Shown here one piece after another: positions 33,770 to 45,261 of a stretch of DNA of 64,000 nt (positions within the stretch are counted from its first letter, which is position 1; each line of letters starts with the position of its first letter). The position numbers and the translations under genes are program-made. The notes under the pieces were generated by a model. The model was not told where the DNA came from. It searched no databases and worked only from the letters and a program-made list of their open reading frames with translations. The stretch lies in assembly GCF_020536995.1 (NCBI RefSeq), contig NC_068358.1, positions 2,604,043-2,668,042 of the forward strand. Reading direction: 5' to 3'. This DNA comes from Dreissena polymorpha. Lineage: Eukaryota; Mollusca; Bivalvia; Myida; Dreissenidae.

Positions 33770-36752
33770 GGTGCCTGTACCACGTGACTTTTTCGGCTAT
33801 GTGTGGGACAATCGGATGTCAACAAACCATCGCTTCAGGTAACGTTTTTGATAATTTCTTCATTAATTCAAATCCATTTTCAAAAAAAAAACAAAGACGA
33901 GAGCCTGGTCATGTGTTAAGTTTGCGCAAAATTAATTTAGTCTTTTTTCCAAAAAGTGCAATCGCGCGTTTGAAAAGACGCGAATTGAAATGCTATGTGT
34001 GGTATATTTTTTATTCAATCAACAAAAACGTTCATTATAATATTGTCGAAGGTTTAAAAAATATGGCGGACATTGTAATTCTTCATAGAGAAGCTACTTA
34101 CATTGTATGTTGGCAAAAATTCTTCTGATTCGGAGTGTGTGCCTAAAAATGCAATAATGCTATGTGTGGGACACGTTTTTGAAATGCTATGTGTGGTATA
34201 CAAACTAAACTAGAGAATCGAAAGATTGACATAAACATTATTACTATTTTAAGTCTGTCTAAATTACAAAAGTTGGTCAATAAAACATTATTGGTACTGT
34301 TTTGCGTGCTTAAAATATGATACACGACGTTCATGTTACTCAAAGTTATCATGATTGTCGATAATTTATATTCATACTTTTTACTTGTAGAATGCCATTT
34401 GTTTGGGAACAGTGGGGTAGAGAGGTCAAAACACAGTCTGAAATCTCCAAACACAAAGCCACCCACGCACGGAAAGGAAAATATTTCTGTTGCGGCAAAC
34501 CTTTTCTTGTGAGTTTCTATAAAATTGATTGTTACAAAATGTTAAATTTTCAGTGAATTGTTACTTCCAACTAAGGCACTTGTTTAATACACAAAATTGT
34601 AAGGATTGTTTGTGCAAAGTGTCATGTGAATATAATTGTAACAAAATTACAAAAAGTGTTATTGAACTTATGGTTGTGTGCTTTTTATCAGGAATGTGTA
34701 AACATATTAGAACGTAACAAGAGTTATTAAATAAGCATAAAGAGATAATACAGCATTATTTAAACAAATAGACAAAAGGATCAATAACTTATTTTTCTGT
34801 AAAATCATGTATTCGTATCTAAATCCTATTGAGCTATCTTATATATCACGCATGACAATTATTTATTTATTTTTGTAAGTTTTACAGTTTATTTCGTGTG
34901 TTTTTTGTTCTTTTCAGGGAGATTAAAGTATTTTTGGAAGCACCATCAAGAGACGTACTGATATCTTGATCAATGAAAAGTTGTCATATATAGTTAATGT
35001 TCAAAAGTTTAAAAGACTGTTTGTTTTGTTACCAGATGATGCAAGTATTGCAGTGAAAGAAAACAATCAAAGTAAACATTAAATACACATTTGACAATTC
35101 AACAAATTGAACAACATGTATTGTTTATTACTTGGTTCGGTGGTAACAAGATCTTGCAGCCCCTTTCATGACCGGGTCGAATAAGTACTTTCATTAGACA
35201 TCTTACACTATTTTCAGTTATTCAGATTTCATTTGAAATTGAGTCCATGAAGTATTAATACAATTAAATATGTTTGTTGGTATAATAAACCCCCAAAGCC
35301 AATACTTTTTTGCGATGATCATTTGTTACGTGTTAAGTAGACCATTTATATGTTTGTATAGCAAGATTTGTTACTCTGCGAATACTGATGTACTTTTTTA
35401 TGTACTTGGTGCTTTAATTTCTATTTAACATGTGCATGCTGGTTATAAAGCAATGTTATTATTAATGAAGTGTTTATTTTGATATACTTAAGATATTCAT
35501 ATGGAGATGATATTGGAAACTAAATGAACTTAATAGACCACAATCAATCATCATTGGATTTATATTGTTATTTGTTATGAAGCAATTGTTTTATTAACAT
35601 ATATGCTCAGATTTTATATTCATCTAATCAATTTCATTAATAACATAGATACAAAACACATAAATATACACAAATATCAATGCATACACTTTGTTTTGAT
35701 TATGCCAGAATACATATTAAATGGTATGTTTGCATAGTCAGTTGAAATAGCTTTCCGTAAACATCACAGAATGATGCTGGGTCCGTCTCTGTCACTGTGG
35801 TTTTGATAATTAACTTTCCGCATAACACCTTCCGTGTGGTTTGATGGTGTTCATCTAATTCTAACACAGTTCGCGCCTAAAAGCGTTACAAATCCTTAGA
35901 CTAATCCTTGTCAAGTCTGGAAAACAAGATAAGTAAAACCCATTTTAAAGCAAGTGCTTTTACTTTCTTTGTCATTCATTTATAAAAAAAGGACCAAATT
36001 TAATAATCAGGCAGAAATATCAATCATGATATTTATTTAAAGACAATAAGTCAAAAACAATAAAAATATTATAGTTCAACATAACTTGTTTGTTAAAAAA
36101 GACCATTGGTTGGATAACAATTACGCAGTGTATTTTATTTAAAATTTATGTTCAATTAAACATAAATTGATTAAACATTACACAATTACTTCAGTATTTC
36201 ATCATGTAACATTTGGTTAATTTGATATAATTGCAGTACAGACTGAAGTATATGTTTTCGATTCTTACAAAACTGTGTTCAGATTAAATGCAGAACTGAC
36301 GAGAAAATTTTTGCATACCACACATAGCATTTCAAAAATGTGCCCCACACATAGCATTATTGCATTTTTATTGCACAGACTCCGAATCAGATGTATATGC
36401 GCAAACATACAATATATGTAACTTCTCTATGAAGAATTACAATGTCCGACCTCTTTTTTAAACCTTCAACAATATTGTAATGAACGTTTTTGTTGATTGA
36501 ATAACAAATATACCACACATAGCATTTCACTTTGTGTGTTTTCAAACACGCGGTTGCACTTTTTGGAAAAAAGACTAAATTAATTTTGCGCAAACATAAC
36601 ACAGTTGTGTATTTTGACAATGACCGGGCTCTCGTCTTTGTTTTTTTTTTAAATGGTTTTATGAAGAAATTATCAGAAACGTACCTGAAACGATGGTTTG
36701 TTGACATCCGATTGTCCCACACATAGCCGAAAAAGTCACGTGGTACAGGCAC
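33770..36752. mobile_element. 3 kb element with ~440 bp terminal inverted repeats
   Basis: The left arm 33770-34203 and right arm about 36313-36752 are inverted copies at about 85-90% identity by eye. Each arm carries four GCTATGTGTGG motifs: starts 33796, 33992, 34159 and 34186 on the left; complement at 36314-36328, 36341-36355, 36509-36523 and 36713-36727 on the right. Each arm also has, near its outer end, the same ATG with a 13-codon frame (MCGTIGCQQTI-A/V-S) ending in a splice donor, at 33799-33838 (+) and 36724-36685 (-). The 2.1 kb interior is AT-rich and has no transposase. The right end lies about 60 bp upstream of the sulfotransferase start codon. Confidence 0.7.
34391..34512 (+). 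CDS. Exon-like ORF inside the long-TIR element
   Basis: After a good acceptor (TACTTTTTACTTGTAG, AG at 34389-34390) two frames stay open. Frame one starts at ATG 34392 and reads MPFVWEQWGREVKTQSEISK to KYFCCGKPFL, where a consensus donor CTT/GTGAGT follows at 34509. Frame two is joined in phase from the 13-codon start exon 33799-33838 and reads ECHLFGNSGVERSKHSLKSP onward to TGA at 34510-34512, giving a 53-residue product. Neither resembles a known protein. The matching ATG-plus-donor in both inverted arms supports the two-exon reading; the good start context and donor support the first. Confidence 0.3.
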
Positions 36753-36815
36753 CTTATTATATATTGCATCAAGCTGAAATACAGAACAGTTTTTCAACTG
36801 TAGGCCACTGGAACC

Positions 36816-37667
36816 ATGAGGACGAGTACTTGGTGTTGTTGTCGACCCGGTGTATTGGTTGCTATAGTGTTAGCCACGTGCTTATTGGTATCCATTCGAG
36901 AAAACAACATTTCAGGTAAAATTGTAATTAGGAATGAAAAAAGTTATACAAAATAACCGGTAATCCTTTTATTGGAACCGGTTATTTTAACCGGTTATTT
37001 GAACGACGTAAACATGTTGAAGATTAAATTTTAAATATGATATTCATCGTAATTGTGTTCTTTTTAAAAAGAACTTATATCAAGATTGATTTCGTTGATT
37101 TCAGAAGCGACAATATCAGTTTCTAGATCAAACTGTAATGTAAAATTTATTTTAATAAGTTATGTTTGATTTTGTATTTATTTATTCTGCGTATTGGGTT
37201 CGAAGTTCTAGGAACTACGCGAACAAAAATATTCATAATATATATATGAACTTGGTTTCTATTATGCAGGGTAAATAAATACAAAATCAAACATACCTTA
37301 TTTAAATATAAAAAAATCCAGGATAGCGTCTACTACGGTGGCATAGAGGTGACATTCATTTCTCTTTTTTTAAATTGCTCTCCTCTTTTTTCTATCTCGT
37401 GGCCACGAGTTAGCTATGTCGTGGCTACGAGATAGAAAAAAGAGGAGTGCAAAACTAAATAAAGGCGGAGTGCAATTAAAACAAGAGCGGAGCAGTAAAT
37501 AAAGGCAGAGTGCATTAAACAAAAGAAGAGAGAATTTTCGCTATCTCGAGATCCCGAGTTAGTCAGCCAATCAAATTTTACGTAACATGTGTAAATATTC
37601 TGTACGCATATATATAGCTGGTCAAAGCAGGAAAGGCTCTACTACTACTACTATTACTACTACAACA

Positions 37668-37754
<87 letters not shown>

Positions 37755-40689
37755 GCCACTACTATTACTACTATCGCTACTGCTGTTACTGCTCCTCCTC
37801 CTTCTCCTCCTCCTAGTATTACTACTGCTACTGCTACTGCTGCTTGTAGTAGTAGTAGTAGTAGTAGTAGTAGTATACGATACACAACTCGCATGACCCA
37901 GTTGACAATGATCATGCAGTCTTTAAGACTGAAATCTTCACGGAGTAAAGGGCATCTTCCCTACAAAGTTCATGTACCTCGATGCCATAAATCAATAAAA
38001 CGTATGAAAAAACATTATTACCGTTCTTGTCGTTACATTATGCATCAAGACTAACTGTCCAGCGCCGTTTTAAACCTTTGTTTACATACATTTCAACTAA
38101 CTGACATTTTAAACACACGAGTGATTTTATTGGTCCAATGCGGAGGTGTGTCTTTACAACTGGAGATTTCATTCATAAAGACTGCATGACCATTGTCAAC
38201 TGGGTCATGCGAGTTGTGTATCGTGTTATTTCTTAAAAGTTGACCCAGCATTTGTAAAAATATTGCAAGACATATACATTACCAGAAACAAAAGGAAATT
38301 CATTTCTTCGTTGAATAAGACCGAGATCGTGAAAATCGCTGCACAATTGATGAAGATATGGCTGTTCAAAGCGATGCACCCCGTTTTGGGGTGATTTTGA
38401 GTTGCATACCTTGTTATATAAATATATAATTGATATCGATTTTTTTTCTTCAGAAAAGTTAATGTTTCGTTATAATATGATTATTTATCATTCAAAATGA
38501 TGTTTTCACTAATTAATATCATAGCAACATGCTAACCACCTGTGTAAAGGAATAGTGTTATGATGTGGTAAGTACAAAAATGTCTATAAAACAAAACAAA
38601 AAGATTAACATGAGGTTGCATAGCGAAGTTATGATTATTCTTTAAATTGTTGTTGATCAATTTATAATAAAACGGGTGTGTTGTCATTGTTTTCAGAGAA
38701 AACTATGAGGATTATTCGGACTGCTTTGAAGAACTTCCGGCGTTATTTGACAATAGCCAGGCAACAATCAAGCGGTTCTAATTCGTTTGACAAAACCTCG
38801 TCGGACAATATAAATACGCTTAATATTAACAACTGTGCAAAAACACAAAAAAATGAACACGAGATTGTGGATATGGCTCCACTGGCAACTCTTATCAACG
38901 CCAGGGTAAAAGTTGCTGAGAGCTTCAAACTCATAATAATTTTAGCCTACATGCACACCGGTTCCACTTACATTGGAAACCTACTGAGTCAACATCCGGG
39001 CACTTTTTACCAGTACGAAGCGCTGAGAAACCTCCAGATGGCGACAATGGCAGCTGGTCGCGTGCGGTATCTCAACGGGACGGTTGTGTAAGTAATTTTA
39101 CTTACAAAATTAGTAACGTTAATTCAGATCACTCTGGTTAACTGGGTTTTGACATTTGGCTGAAGGCGAGATGAATACTGCAAGATATTTTTCAAAGTTT
39201 TATGATGGTAATCGAAAACAATATTAAATTGTGGCCCAAAACTTGTTTACACCATAGCCCAAACAAAAATCATATATGATATATAATATATAGACTCTAT
39301 ATATTATATATCATATATGTTGTTTGTGCCGGGTCCCTATGTTTAACACTGTGTAAAAGCTAGTGAAGCTAGGTATGTTTGCTGTTGAGTATAATAAATT
39401 GTTCAATACCACGTGTTGCTACCGGTATATCATAGCGGACTTTTTTTTAATTATCCTAAAATACCTTACGCGTGCACCGTCATTCTTCGTCACTATTAAA
39501 AGAAAGAAGTAATTCAACAGTTGATGAAAGCATTCTGACGTTCCTGACCGTTGAACTTTTAATCTTTAGCATGTATTTGATCGATTGTTTCTTTTTTGTA
39601 TTTCATTTTCCAATGCACCGGATTTTCAAATGCACCGGATTGAATTTCACTGACAAAAATTCAACAATAACATTATGAAAACGAAACTTTTCAATAAGTT
39701 ATTTATTCGGAGCATTTCACCGTCGGCCTTTGTTTGTTCTTTATGATTGCTTTTATACCAATTGTAAATAATTTGACACGGTTGATGATGTTGTCTTCAA
39801 ATGTAGATTTCCCTTACTTGATCATGATTGCTTTACATACAGATGGTTGAAACAATGCGAGCATATTGACTACCAATTGGCGGCAGAAGCCTTGGGTCAC
39901 ATGACATCGTGTCGTCACGAACGACTTGATGTTCTGACACTGGCGGCGAACTTACAGCCCTTACGGAAAATCTTCAACAAGGATGTGGAGGCTTATTTTC
40001 GATGCGTAGATCCCATCCAACGTATGGGACGAAGGGCACAAGCCCTCTTTAAGCGTAGGAAGTCCCCTATCGAGTTCATCAGAACCGAACGAATAGAACG
40101 GTGTATTCCCCTGCTTACAAATAAGTGCAAACAAGCTAAATTCCGAATATGGAAATTTATAAGATTAACTATGAATTCAGCAGAATTGTTTCTGAAAGAC
40201 TACGATGATACGAGCAATGTACGAATCGTGCACCTGGTACGAGATCCTCGGGCCATGATGGATTCCCAGCTGCGCAAAAATGACTTGAACGTGACTGTGT
40301 TGAGTGTTTTTGTCAGTAGAACCCGCTACATGTGTTGGCGGATGATGAGGGATTTAAAACTCCTCGAAGATTTAAAGAAAAGGTACCCGAATGTGTTTTA
40401 TTCGCTGCGTTATGAGGACTTGGTCGCCGATCCGTTGAAGATCTCACGAGATCTGTTTCGGTTTATTGGAATGGAGTTTGGAAATACAGATGAACGATAT
40501 GTTAGAGAAACCAGTATAGACCATCGTTATAATTCCACAGATCGGGCAGTGGTGTGGCGGAGACATATCAGGCAGACTCACTTGGACGCGGTGAATGACT
40601 TGTGTCATGAAGTATATAACAACTTGGGTTATGTTCGTCTTGATGATATTGATGATGTGCGTGATTTGAATGTAAAAGTTCACTCATAA
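36816..40689 (+). CDS. Golgi carbohydrate sulfotransferase, complete, three exons
   Basis: Exons 36816-36915, 38697-39087 and 39843-40689 join in phase to 445 residues. Exon 1 supplies a type II anchor: short basic tail, CCCR, then a hydrophobic span VLVAIVLATCLLV at about residues 13-25. The catalytic domain has the PAPS 5'-phosphosulfate loop AYMHTGSTYIGNLL (about 117-130) followed by HPGTFYQYEAL. The 3'-phosphate site VRIVHLVRDPRAMMDSQ is at about 290-306, and the C-terminal block YSLRYEDLVADPLKISRDLF is also present. This is the Sulfotransfer_1 pattern of CHST1/2/3/5/7-type enzymes, which move sulfate from PAPS to Gal, GlcNAc or GalNAc of glycans in the Golgi lumen. Acceptor sugar cannot be told. 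The start was chosen because GAACCATGAGG is the first ATG giving the anchor and phase fits exon 2. All key motifs look intact. Confidence 0.92.
37335..37872 (+). mobile_element. CTA-tailed element, copy 2, in sulfotransferase intron 1
   Basis: It begins ACGGTGGCATAGAGGTGACA like 11454 and has one copy of the GTGGCCAC hairpin block (about 37380-37446). AGCCAATCAAA (about 37565) and CATATATATAG (about 37607) follow, then CTGGTCAAAGCAGG and a CTA/ACT array from about 37639 to 37755. That array degrades into mixed trinucleotides and a short (TAG)n to 37872. It differs from copy 1 in having the hairpin block only once. Confidence 0.65.
37878..38223. mobile_element. MITE with 48 bp TIRs inserted at the microsatellite
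   Basis: Arms 37878-37925 and 38176-38223 (CGATACACAACTCGCATGAC and its complement at the outer ends) match at 47 of 48 positions. The element is about 346 bp and non-coding. It sits directly at the end of the (TAG)n tract in sulfotransferase intron 1. Confidence 0.8.
39271..39319. repeat. Perfect 24-1-24 AT-rich palindrome in sulfotransferase intron 2
   Basis: CATATATGATATATAATATA begins a 24 nt arm whose exact complement follows after a single C at 39295. Flanking AAACAAAAAT and TTGTTTGT extend the stem with small bulges. It could extrude as a cruciform; function unknown. Confidence 0.85.
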
Positions 40690-40953
40690 CATATTTGTTA
40701 ACGGGTCTTGTTCACAATTTGTCAAAATAAGACATTTCCAACTTTTTATCACATGTTCAAAAAATAAATAAGCTGTATACGACGGCGAGTCATACTGAAA
40801 ATACATTTTCGTTTAAGAATTATCATCGTTAGAAATGTATAAATTATAAAACGTTAAAAACGCGAAACCATTAAATAATTTGGAAAGTTCTGTTGTTATC
40901 ATTAGATTTTGCAACAAACGTGGGTTGCTTATATATATAGTAACGCATAACAT

Positions 40954-41663
40954 TACGGAATACCGTTAGTGCCATTGTGGTTACACATTAAAATCCAGAG
41001 GGCGGGAATAAGAGAACGCGATAGTACGATGGCGACATGCGATGACAACAGTGCGACAATACGATGGCGACAATGCGATAGTACGATGGCGAGAATGCGA
41101 GAACGCGATAGCACGATGACGACAATGCGACAGTGCGATGACGACAGTGCGACAATACAGTGCGATAGTACGATGGCGATGATGAGACAATGCAAAAGTG
41201 CGATTATACGATGACGACAGTGCGAAAATACGATGACGACAGTGCGACAATACGATGGCGACAGTGCGATAGTACGATGTCGACATTATGAGAATGCGAG
41301 AACGCGAAAGTACGATGGCGACAATGCGACAATACGATAACGACAGTGCGACAATACGATGGCGACAATGCGATAGTACGATGGCGACAATGCGACAATA
41401 CGATGGCGACAGTACGATATGACTATCGCATTGTTGCCATCGTACTATCACACTGTCGCCATCGTATTGTCGCACTGTCGCATTGTCGTCATCGTACTAT
41501 CGCGTTCTCGCATTCTCGCCATCGTACTTTCGCATTGTCGCCATCGTACTGTCGCACTGTCGTCATCGTATTGTCGCATTGTCGCCATCGTACTATCGCG
41601 TTCTCGCATTCTCGCCCTCTGGATTTTAATTTGTAACCGCAATGGCCCTAACGGTATTTTGTA
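40954..41663. mobile_element. TIR element enclosing back-to-back minisatellites, with TAACAT target duplication
   Basis: The ends TACGGAATACCGTTAG and its near mirror TACAAAATACCGTTAG (complement of the right end) begin inverted arms that match for about 80 bp, including TTAAAATCCAGAGGGCG. The element is flanked by TAACAT at 40948-40953 and 41664-41669. Inside, short units of the type GCGATAGTACGATGGCGACA are repeated in one direction to about 41418 and in the opposite direction from 41419. The repeats make all six frames look open; none is coding. It starts 265 bp after the sulfotransferase stop. Confidence 0.8.
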
Positions 41664-41684
41664 TAACATAAATAATACATTATA

Positions 41685-41760
41685 GTGGCACACATGGCCA
41701 AGTGGTTGAAGCGAGTCTTTTACACCAATTAAGTCTCGGTGGTTCGAACCAAAAGAAGGT
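41685..41760 (+). repeat. tRNA-derived SINE head
   Basis: ATGGCCAAGTGGTTGAAGCG (A-box region) and CGGTGGTTCGAACC (B-box) are at tRNA-like spacing. A T-rich stretch follows at 41761-41795. The arms do not fold into a full tRNA, so this is a SINE or tRNA relic, related to the head at 27011-27090. Confidence 0.55.
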
Positions 41761-42221
41761 TAACTTTTTCTTTCTTTTTTAAATTTATTTAATTTTCTCG
41801 TGTTTATACTGGAGCTCTTTTGTTCCGATGTTAACATATATCAATTTAAAGCATTACATGGCAAACTTCAACTCAAGCCAAATCTGCGAACAAGTTTCTC
41901 AAATGTTTTAAAATATCAAGAAATTCGACCGATTATCAACAATTTGTTTTGCTCGTCACATTGCCTTTGGTCAAAAATAATTATTAATACACGCGTGCCT
42001 AAATTATGAATATACGTTAACTGTTACAATTACAAACTTAAGTATGTGAATCATATTGTGTTTTTCTTGTTTAATTGTTTTCCAATGCAACTCGGCTCAA
42101 TTAATTATTGGTTGAAAAACCCATCTCACAAAGCCTTAAATGTTTCACAATTATTACCGGTATGTACGTTTTGCCCATGTTGATGACATCTGGCAACCAA
42201 CATACTGAAGCCCAAAACAAC

Positions 42222-43015
42222 GTATACTATGGAACGCCATTACTGACTGCATATGACTGTTAGTTATTTCATTATGCGCTGTGCAAACGTCTTTACGTTC
42301 GGTACATTCGTCATTACGTGCAGCAGTTACATCATTATGTGCAGTAGTAACAACATTACGTGCTGTGCAAACTTCTTTCCGTTCGGTACATTCGTCACGA
42401 ATGTACCGAACGTAAAGACGTTTGCACAGCGCATAATGATAAAACTACTACACATAATGACGAATGTACCGAACGGAAAGAAGTTTGCACAGCACGTAAT
42501 GTTGTTACTACTGCACATGATGTAACAGCTGCACGTAATGACGAATGTACCGAACGTAAAGACGTTTGCACAGCGAATAATGATAAAACTACTACACATA
42601 ATGAGTCATGACGAATGTACCGAACGGAAAGAAGTCTGCACAGCACGTAAAGTTCTTACTACTGCACATAATGGTGTAACTGCTGCACGTAATGACCAAT
42701 GTACCGAACGTAAAGACGTTTGCACAGCGCATAATGATAAAACTACTACACATAATGTTGAATGTACAGAACGGTAAGAAGTTTGGACAGAACATAATGT
42801 TGTTACTACAATCGTAATGACGAATGTACCGAACGTAAAGACGTTTGCACAGCGAATAATGATAAAACTACTACACATAATGAGTCATGACGAATGCACC
42901 GAACGTAAAGAAAATTGCACAAAGCATAATGAATATTCCACTGAAAATAATGATTAATGTACTGCAAACAACGACAACAGTCATATGCAGTCAGTAATGG
43001 CGTTCCATAGTATAC
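42222..43015. mobile_element. Second TIR-plus-minisatellite element
   Basis: Perfect 40 bp inverted ends at 42222-42261 and 42976-43015, starting GTATACTATGGAACGCCATT. The interior consists of units built from GAATGTACCGAACGTAAAGA, CGTTTGCACAGCG and CATAATGATAAAACTACTAC, inverted around a dyad at about 42398 and then repeated in direct orientation with a period near 150 bp (two variant half-units each). Repeated peptide phrases such as CTERKDVCTAHND in these frames are a by-product. Non-coding. Confidence 0.8.
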
Positions 43016-43572
43016 ACCGTGCATTCAGGTTATCATGCCCAAGTAATATTGATCGGAAGAACAGAATAATATGCGATGGTGCCACAAATTGACATCGACC
43101 AGCAACCGTATTTACCGGTACCCACTTAATCTTAAACTTATTACTTAAATAAAGAAAATTCTTGAAAACATATTTTAACGACCCTATACTTTAATCTTAC
43201 CTGTCTGATATTCGTGCACTCTAAATAGTAATTACTGTAAAAACAGTTTTGTTAGAGAGTTCAAATGTAGACTTGTTGATAATTTTAAACAAAAGTGGTG
43301 TGGTAAAATGAATAGCAGTTCTGTACTAGATATGTATACAGTTTATAAATCCTCTTTGGAATACGAAGAATATTTAGACTTACTTCCTAGACCTTTGCGT
43401 ATAGTTTTTGTTCGATTAAGAGTCTTCCGGGTCAAGAATGGTGGAAGTGTTTTAAATTAGTGTGAATAAAAAGTGAATTCTTTTTAGTTAAAACAGTGTT
43501 TTCACGTTCCAGTTCAGGACTTTGGACTAACACGTAAAAAGTCTCAAATGTGAGTATGTGAAAATTGCTTTA
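43016..43572. other. Intergenic DNA, nothing recognised
   Basis: No exon-like ORF or repeat was identified beyond short AT-rich runs. Confidence 0.45.
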
Positions 43573-43961
43573 AAGGGGCGGTCAACCAGATTGACGAAAA
43601 AAGAACAGTTCTAAAATACCGTAGTTTTGTACAATTATAAGTTTTTATTGATAAAAATTACACGACTGGTATATTTTACATTACTTGAAAAAAAAATGTT
43701 TAAAAAACACAAATATTATTTTTATTATTTTATTTTTGAAAGACTGCCCAACCATCCCATCCAAGAATCCCGAATCCCCCCCCCAAAAAAAAAAATATAT
43801 ATTTTTTTTTTGGAAGATAATGTTATAACTGACCACACCCCCACACTATACAGCCCCCACCCCTACCCCTCCCCCCTTTTTGATTGAAGAATTGAGATAG
43901 GTCCCTTCACCTTTAAAATAAAAATAGATGAGCGGTCTGCACCCGCTAGGCGGTGCTCTTG
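43573..43961 (+). mobile_element. Helentron-like element, family E, copy 1
   Basis: It starts AAAGGGGCGGTCAACCAGATTGACG. An inverted relative of this start is at 50745-50840 (AAAGGGACCGTCAACCACGA on the minus strand). After C-rich and A-rich simple sequence it ends GCACCCGCTAGGCGGTGC (hairpin, 43939-43956) and TCTTGTA. The 3' part matches 49440-49697. Confidence 0.6.
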
Positions 43962-44019
43962 TATGTTTTTTTGTGTTTTTTTTTTTAATTTTGAACAGCA
44001 CAACGAATGTGAGTACGTA

Positions 44020-45030
44020 TGCATGTGTATATGTGTATGCAAATATCTTCAAGAATATGTTTAATGTGTATGTATGTGTGCATGTGTACACATACATGCA
44101 ACTGTGTGTATGGGTAAGTATGCTTGTAGGCGTGTATGTGTGTACGTGTGAAAATATGCATGCATGCAGATATAATGATATTTTAGTGTACGTAAATGAA
44201 TATGTGTGTAAAATTTTAGTCTTTTGTCATGCTTCGCAGTTACGTTTGTCAAAATGTTCACTGTAAACCGAGACACCAAGAAGTCTTTCCTCTTTTGTTT
44301 TTCGTTTAAAGACTCTTTGTTGTGTTTACTTTGCCAATTCGATAAACAATGGCCATGGTACATCTTTAAACTAATAAAGGTGTATCGCAGAGGCTGCTCG
44401 TATATTATTGTGAATTAATTTCAATTAGTTTCTTTGTGTATTTTATGGATATGTTTATATGCACATGTGTGTATGTTTATGCAATTCTGAATTAATATAT
44501 GTATATATAGGTGTTTTGTGTATGTATATATAGAAATATAAACGCATATGTGAATGTGTATGTGTGTACGTGTGTGTGTGTGTGTGTGCTTGTATGCGTG
44601 GACGTATGTATGTGTGAAAATAGGCATGCATGCAGATAATTATAATGATATTTTAGTGTATGTAAACGAGTATGTGTGTAAAATGAAGGTCTGTTGTCAT
44701 GCTTCACAGTAACGTTTGTCAAACTGCTCATTGTAGACCGAGACATCAAGAAGCCTTTCTGCTTACGATTTTTTCGTTTTAAGGCTCCTTGTTGTGTTTT
44801 AGTTTTCCAATTCGATAAACAGTGGCCTTGGTACATCTTTAAACTAATAAAGGTGTATCGCACATTTTGTTTTTATTGTTAATTAATTTCAATTCGTTTC
44901 TCTGTGTGATTTATGGATATGTATATATGCACATGTGTGTATGAGTATGCAAATCTGAATTCATGTATGTATATATAGCAGTTTTTGTTTATGTGTATAT
45001 AGAAATATAAATGCCTATATGTGTATTTAT
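44020..45030. repeat. ~468 bp tandem duplication with TG-rich tracts
   Basis: Two adjacent copies, offset 467-469 bp, share GCATGCATGCAGAT (44158 and 44625), TAATGATATTTTAGTGTA, CGATAAACA-TGGCC and ATATGCACATGTGTGTATG (44457 and 44926). TG/TATG-rich tracts flank the more complex middle. Divergence is about 15% by eye. On the minus strand both copies keep an open frame of about 60 codons (FISLKMYHGHCLSNWQSK and FISLKMYQGHCLSNWKTK), differing by a whole-codon indel. Confidence 0.7.
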
Positions 45031-45261
45031 GTTGCAGTTCATTAAAAACACACATCATATAGAGTATTATGGCACCCTTTTATTTTTTATACTTGCAAGA
45101 CATGAGCTACATTGCACTTATGTTCGAGTTCTACAATAACGTAACGATTGCTTTAATGTCACTATCAAAATGCACTAAATAATGTTTAAATCTAATTGAC
45201 CGTATTTCAAGTAGGAAGACTCCTGTTAACCATTTAGCAAAATATGCATTTATTATTCTCT

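Noticed and set aside
40953-41693. Overlapping ORFs rich in CRHRIVALS or STMATMRQ
   Set aside because: They come from the minisatellite inside the 40954-41663 element; all frames stay open because the unit lacks stops.
42253-43024. Repeated CTERKDVCTAHND-type peptides that looked like a cysteine-repeat protein
   Set aside because: Other frames of the same DNA are equally open, the units invert at a dyad, and perfect TIRs bound them; non-coding element.
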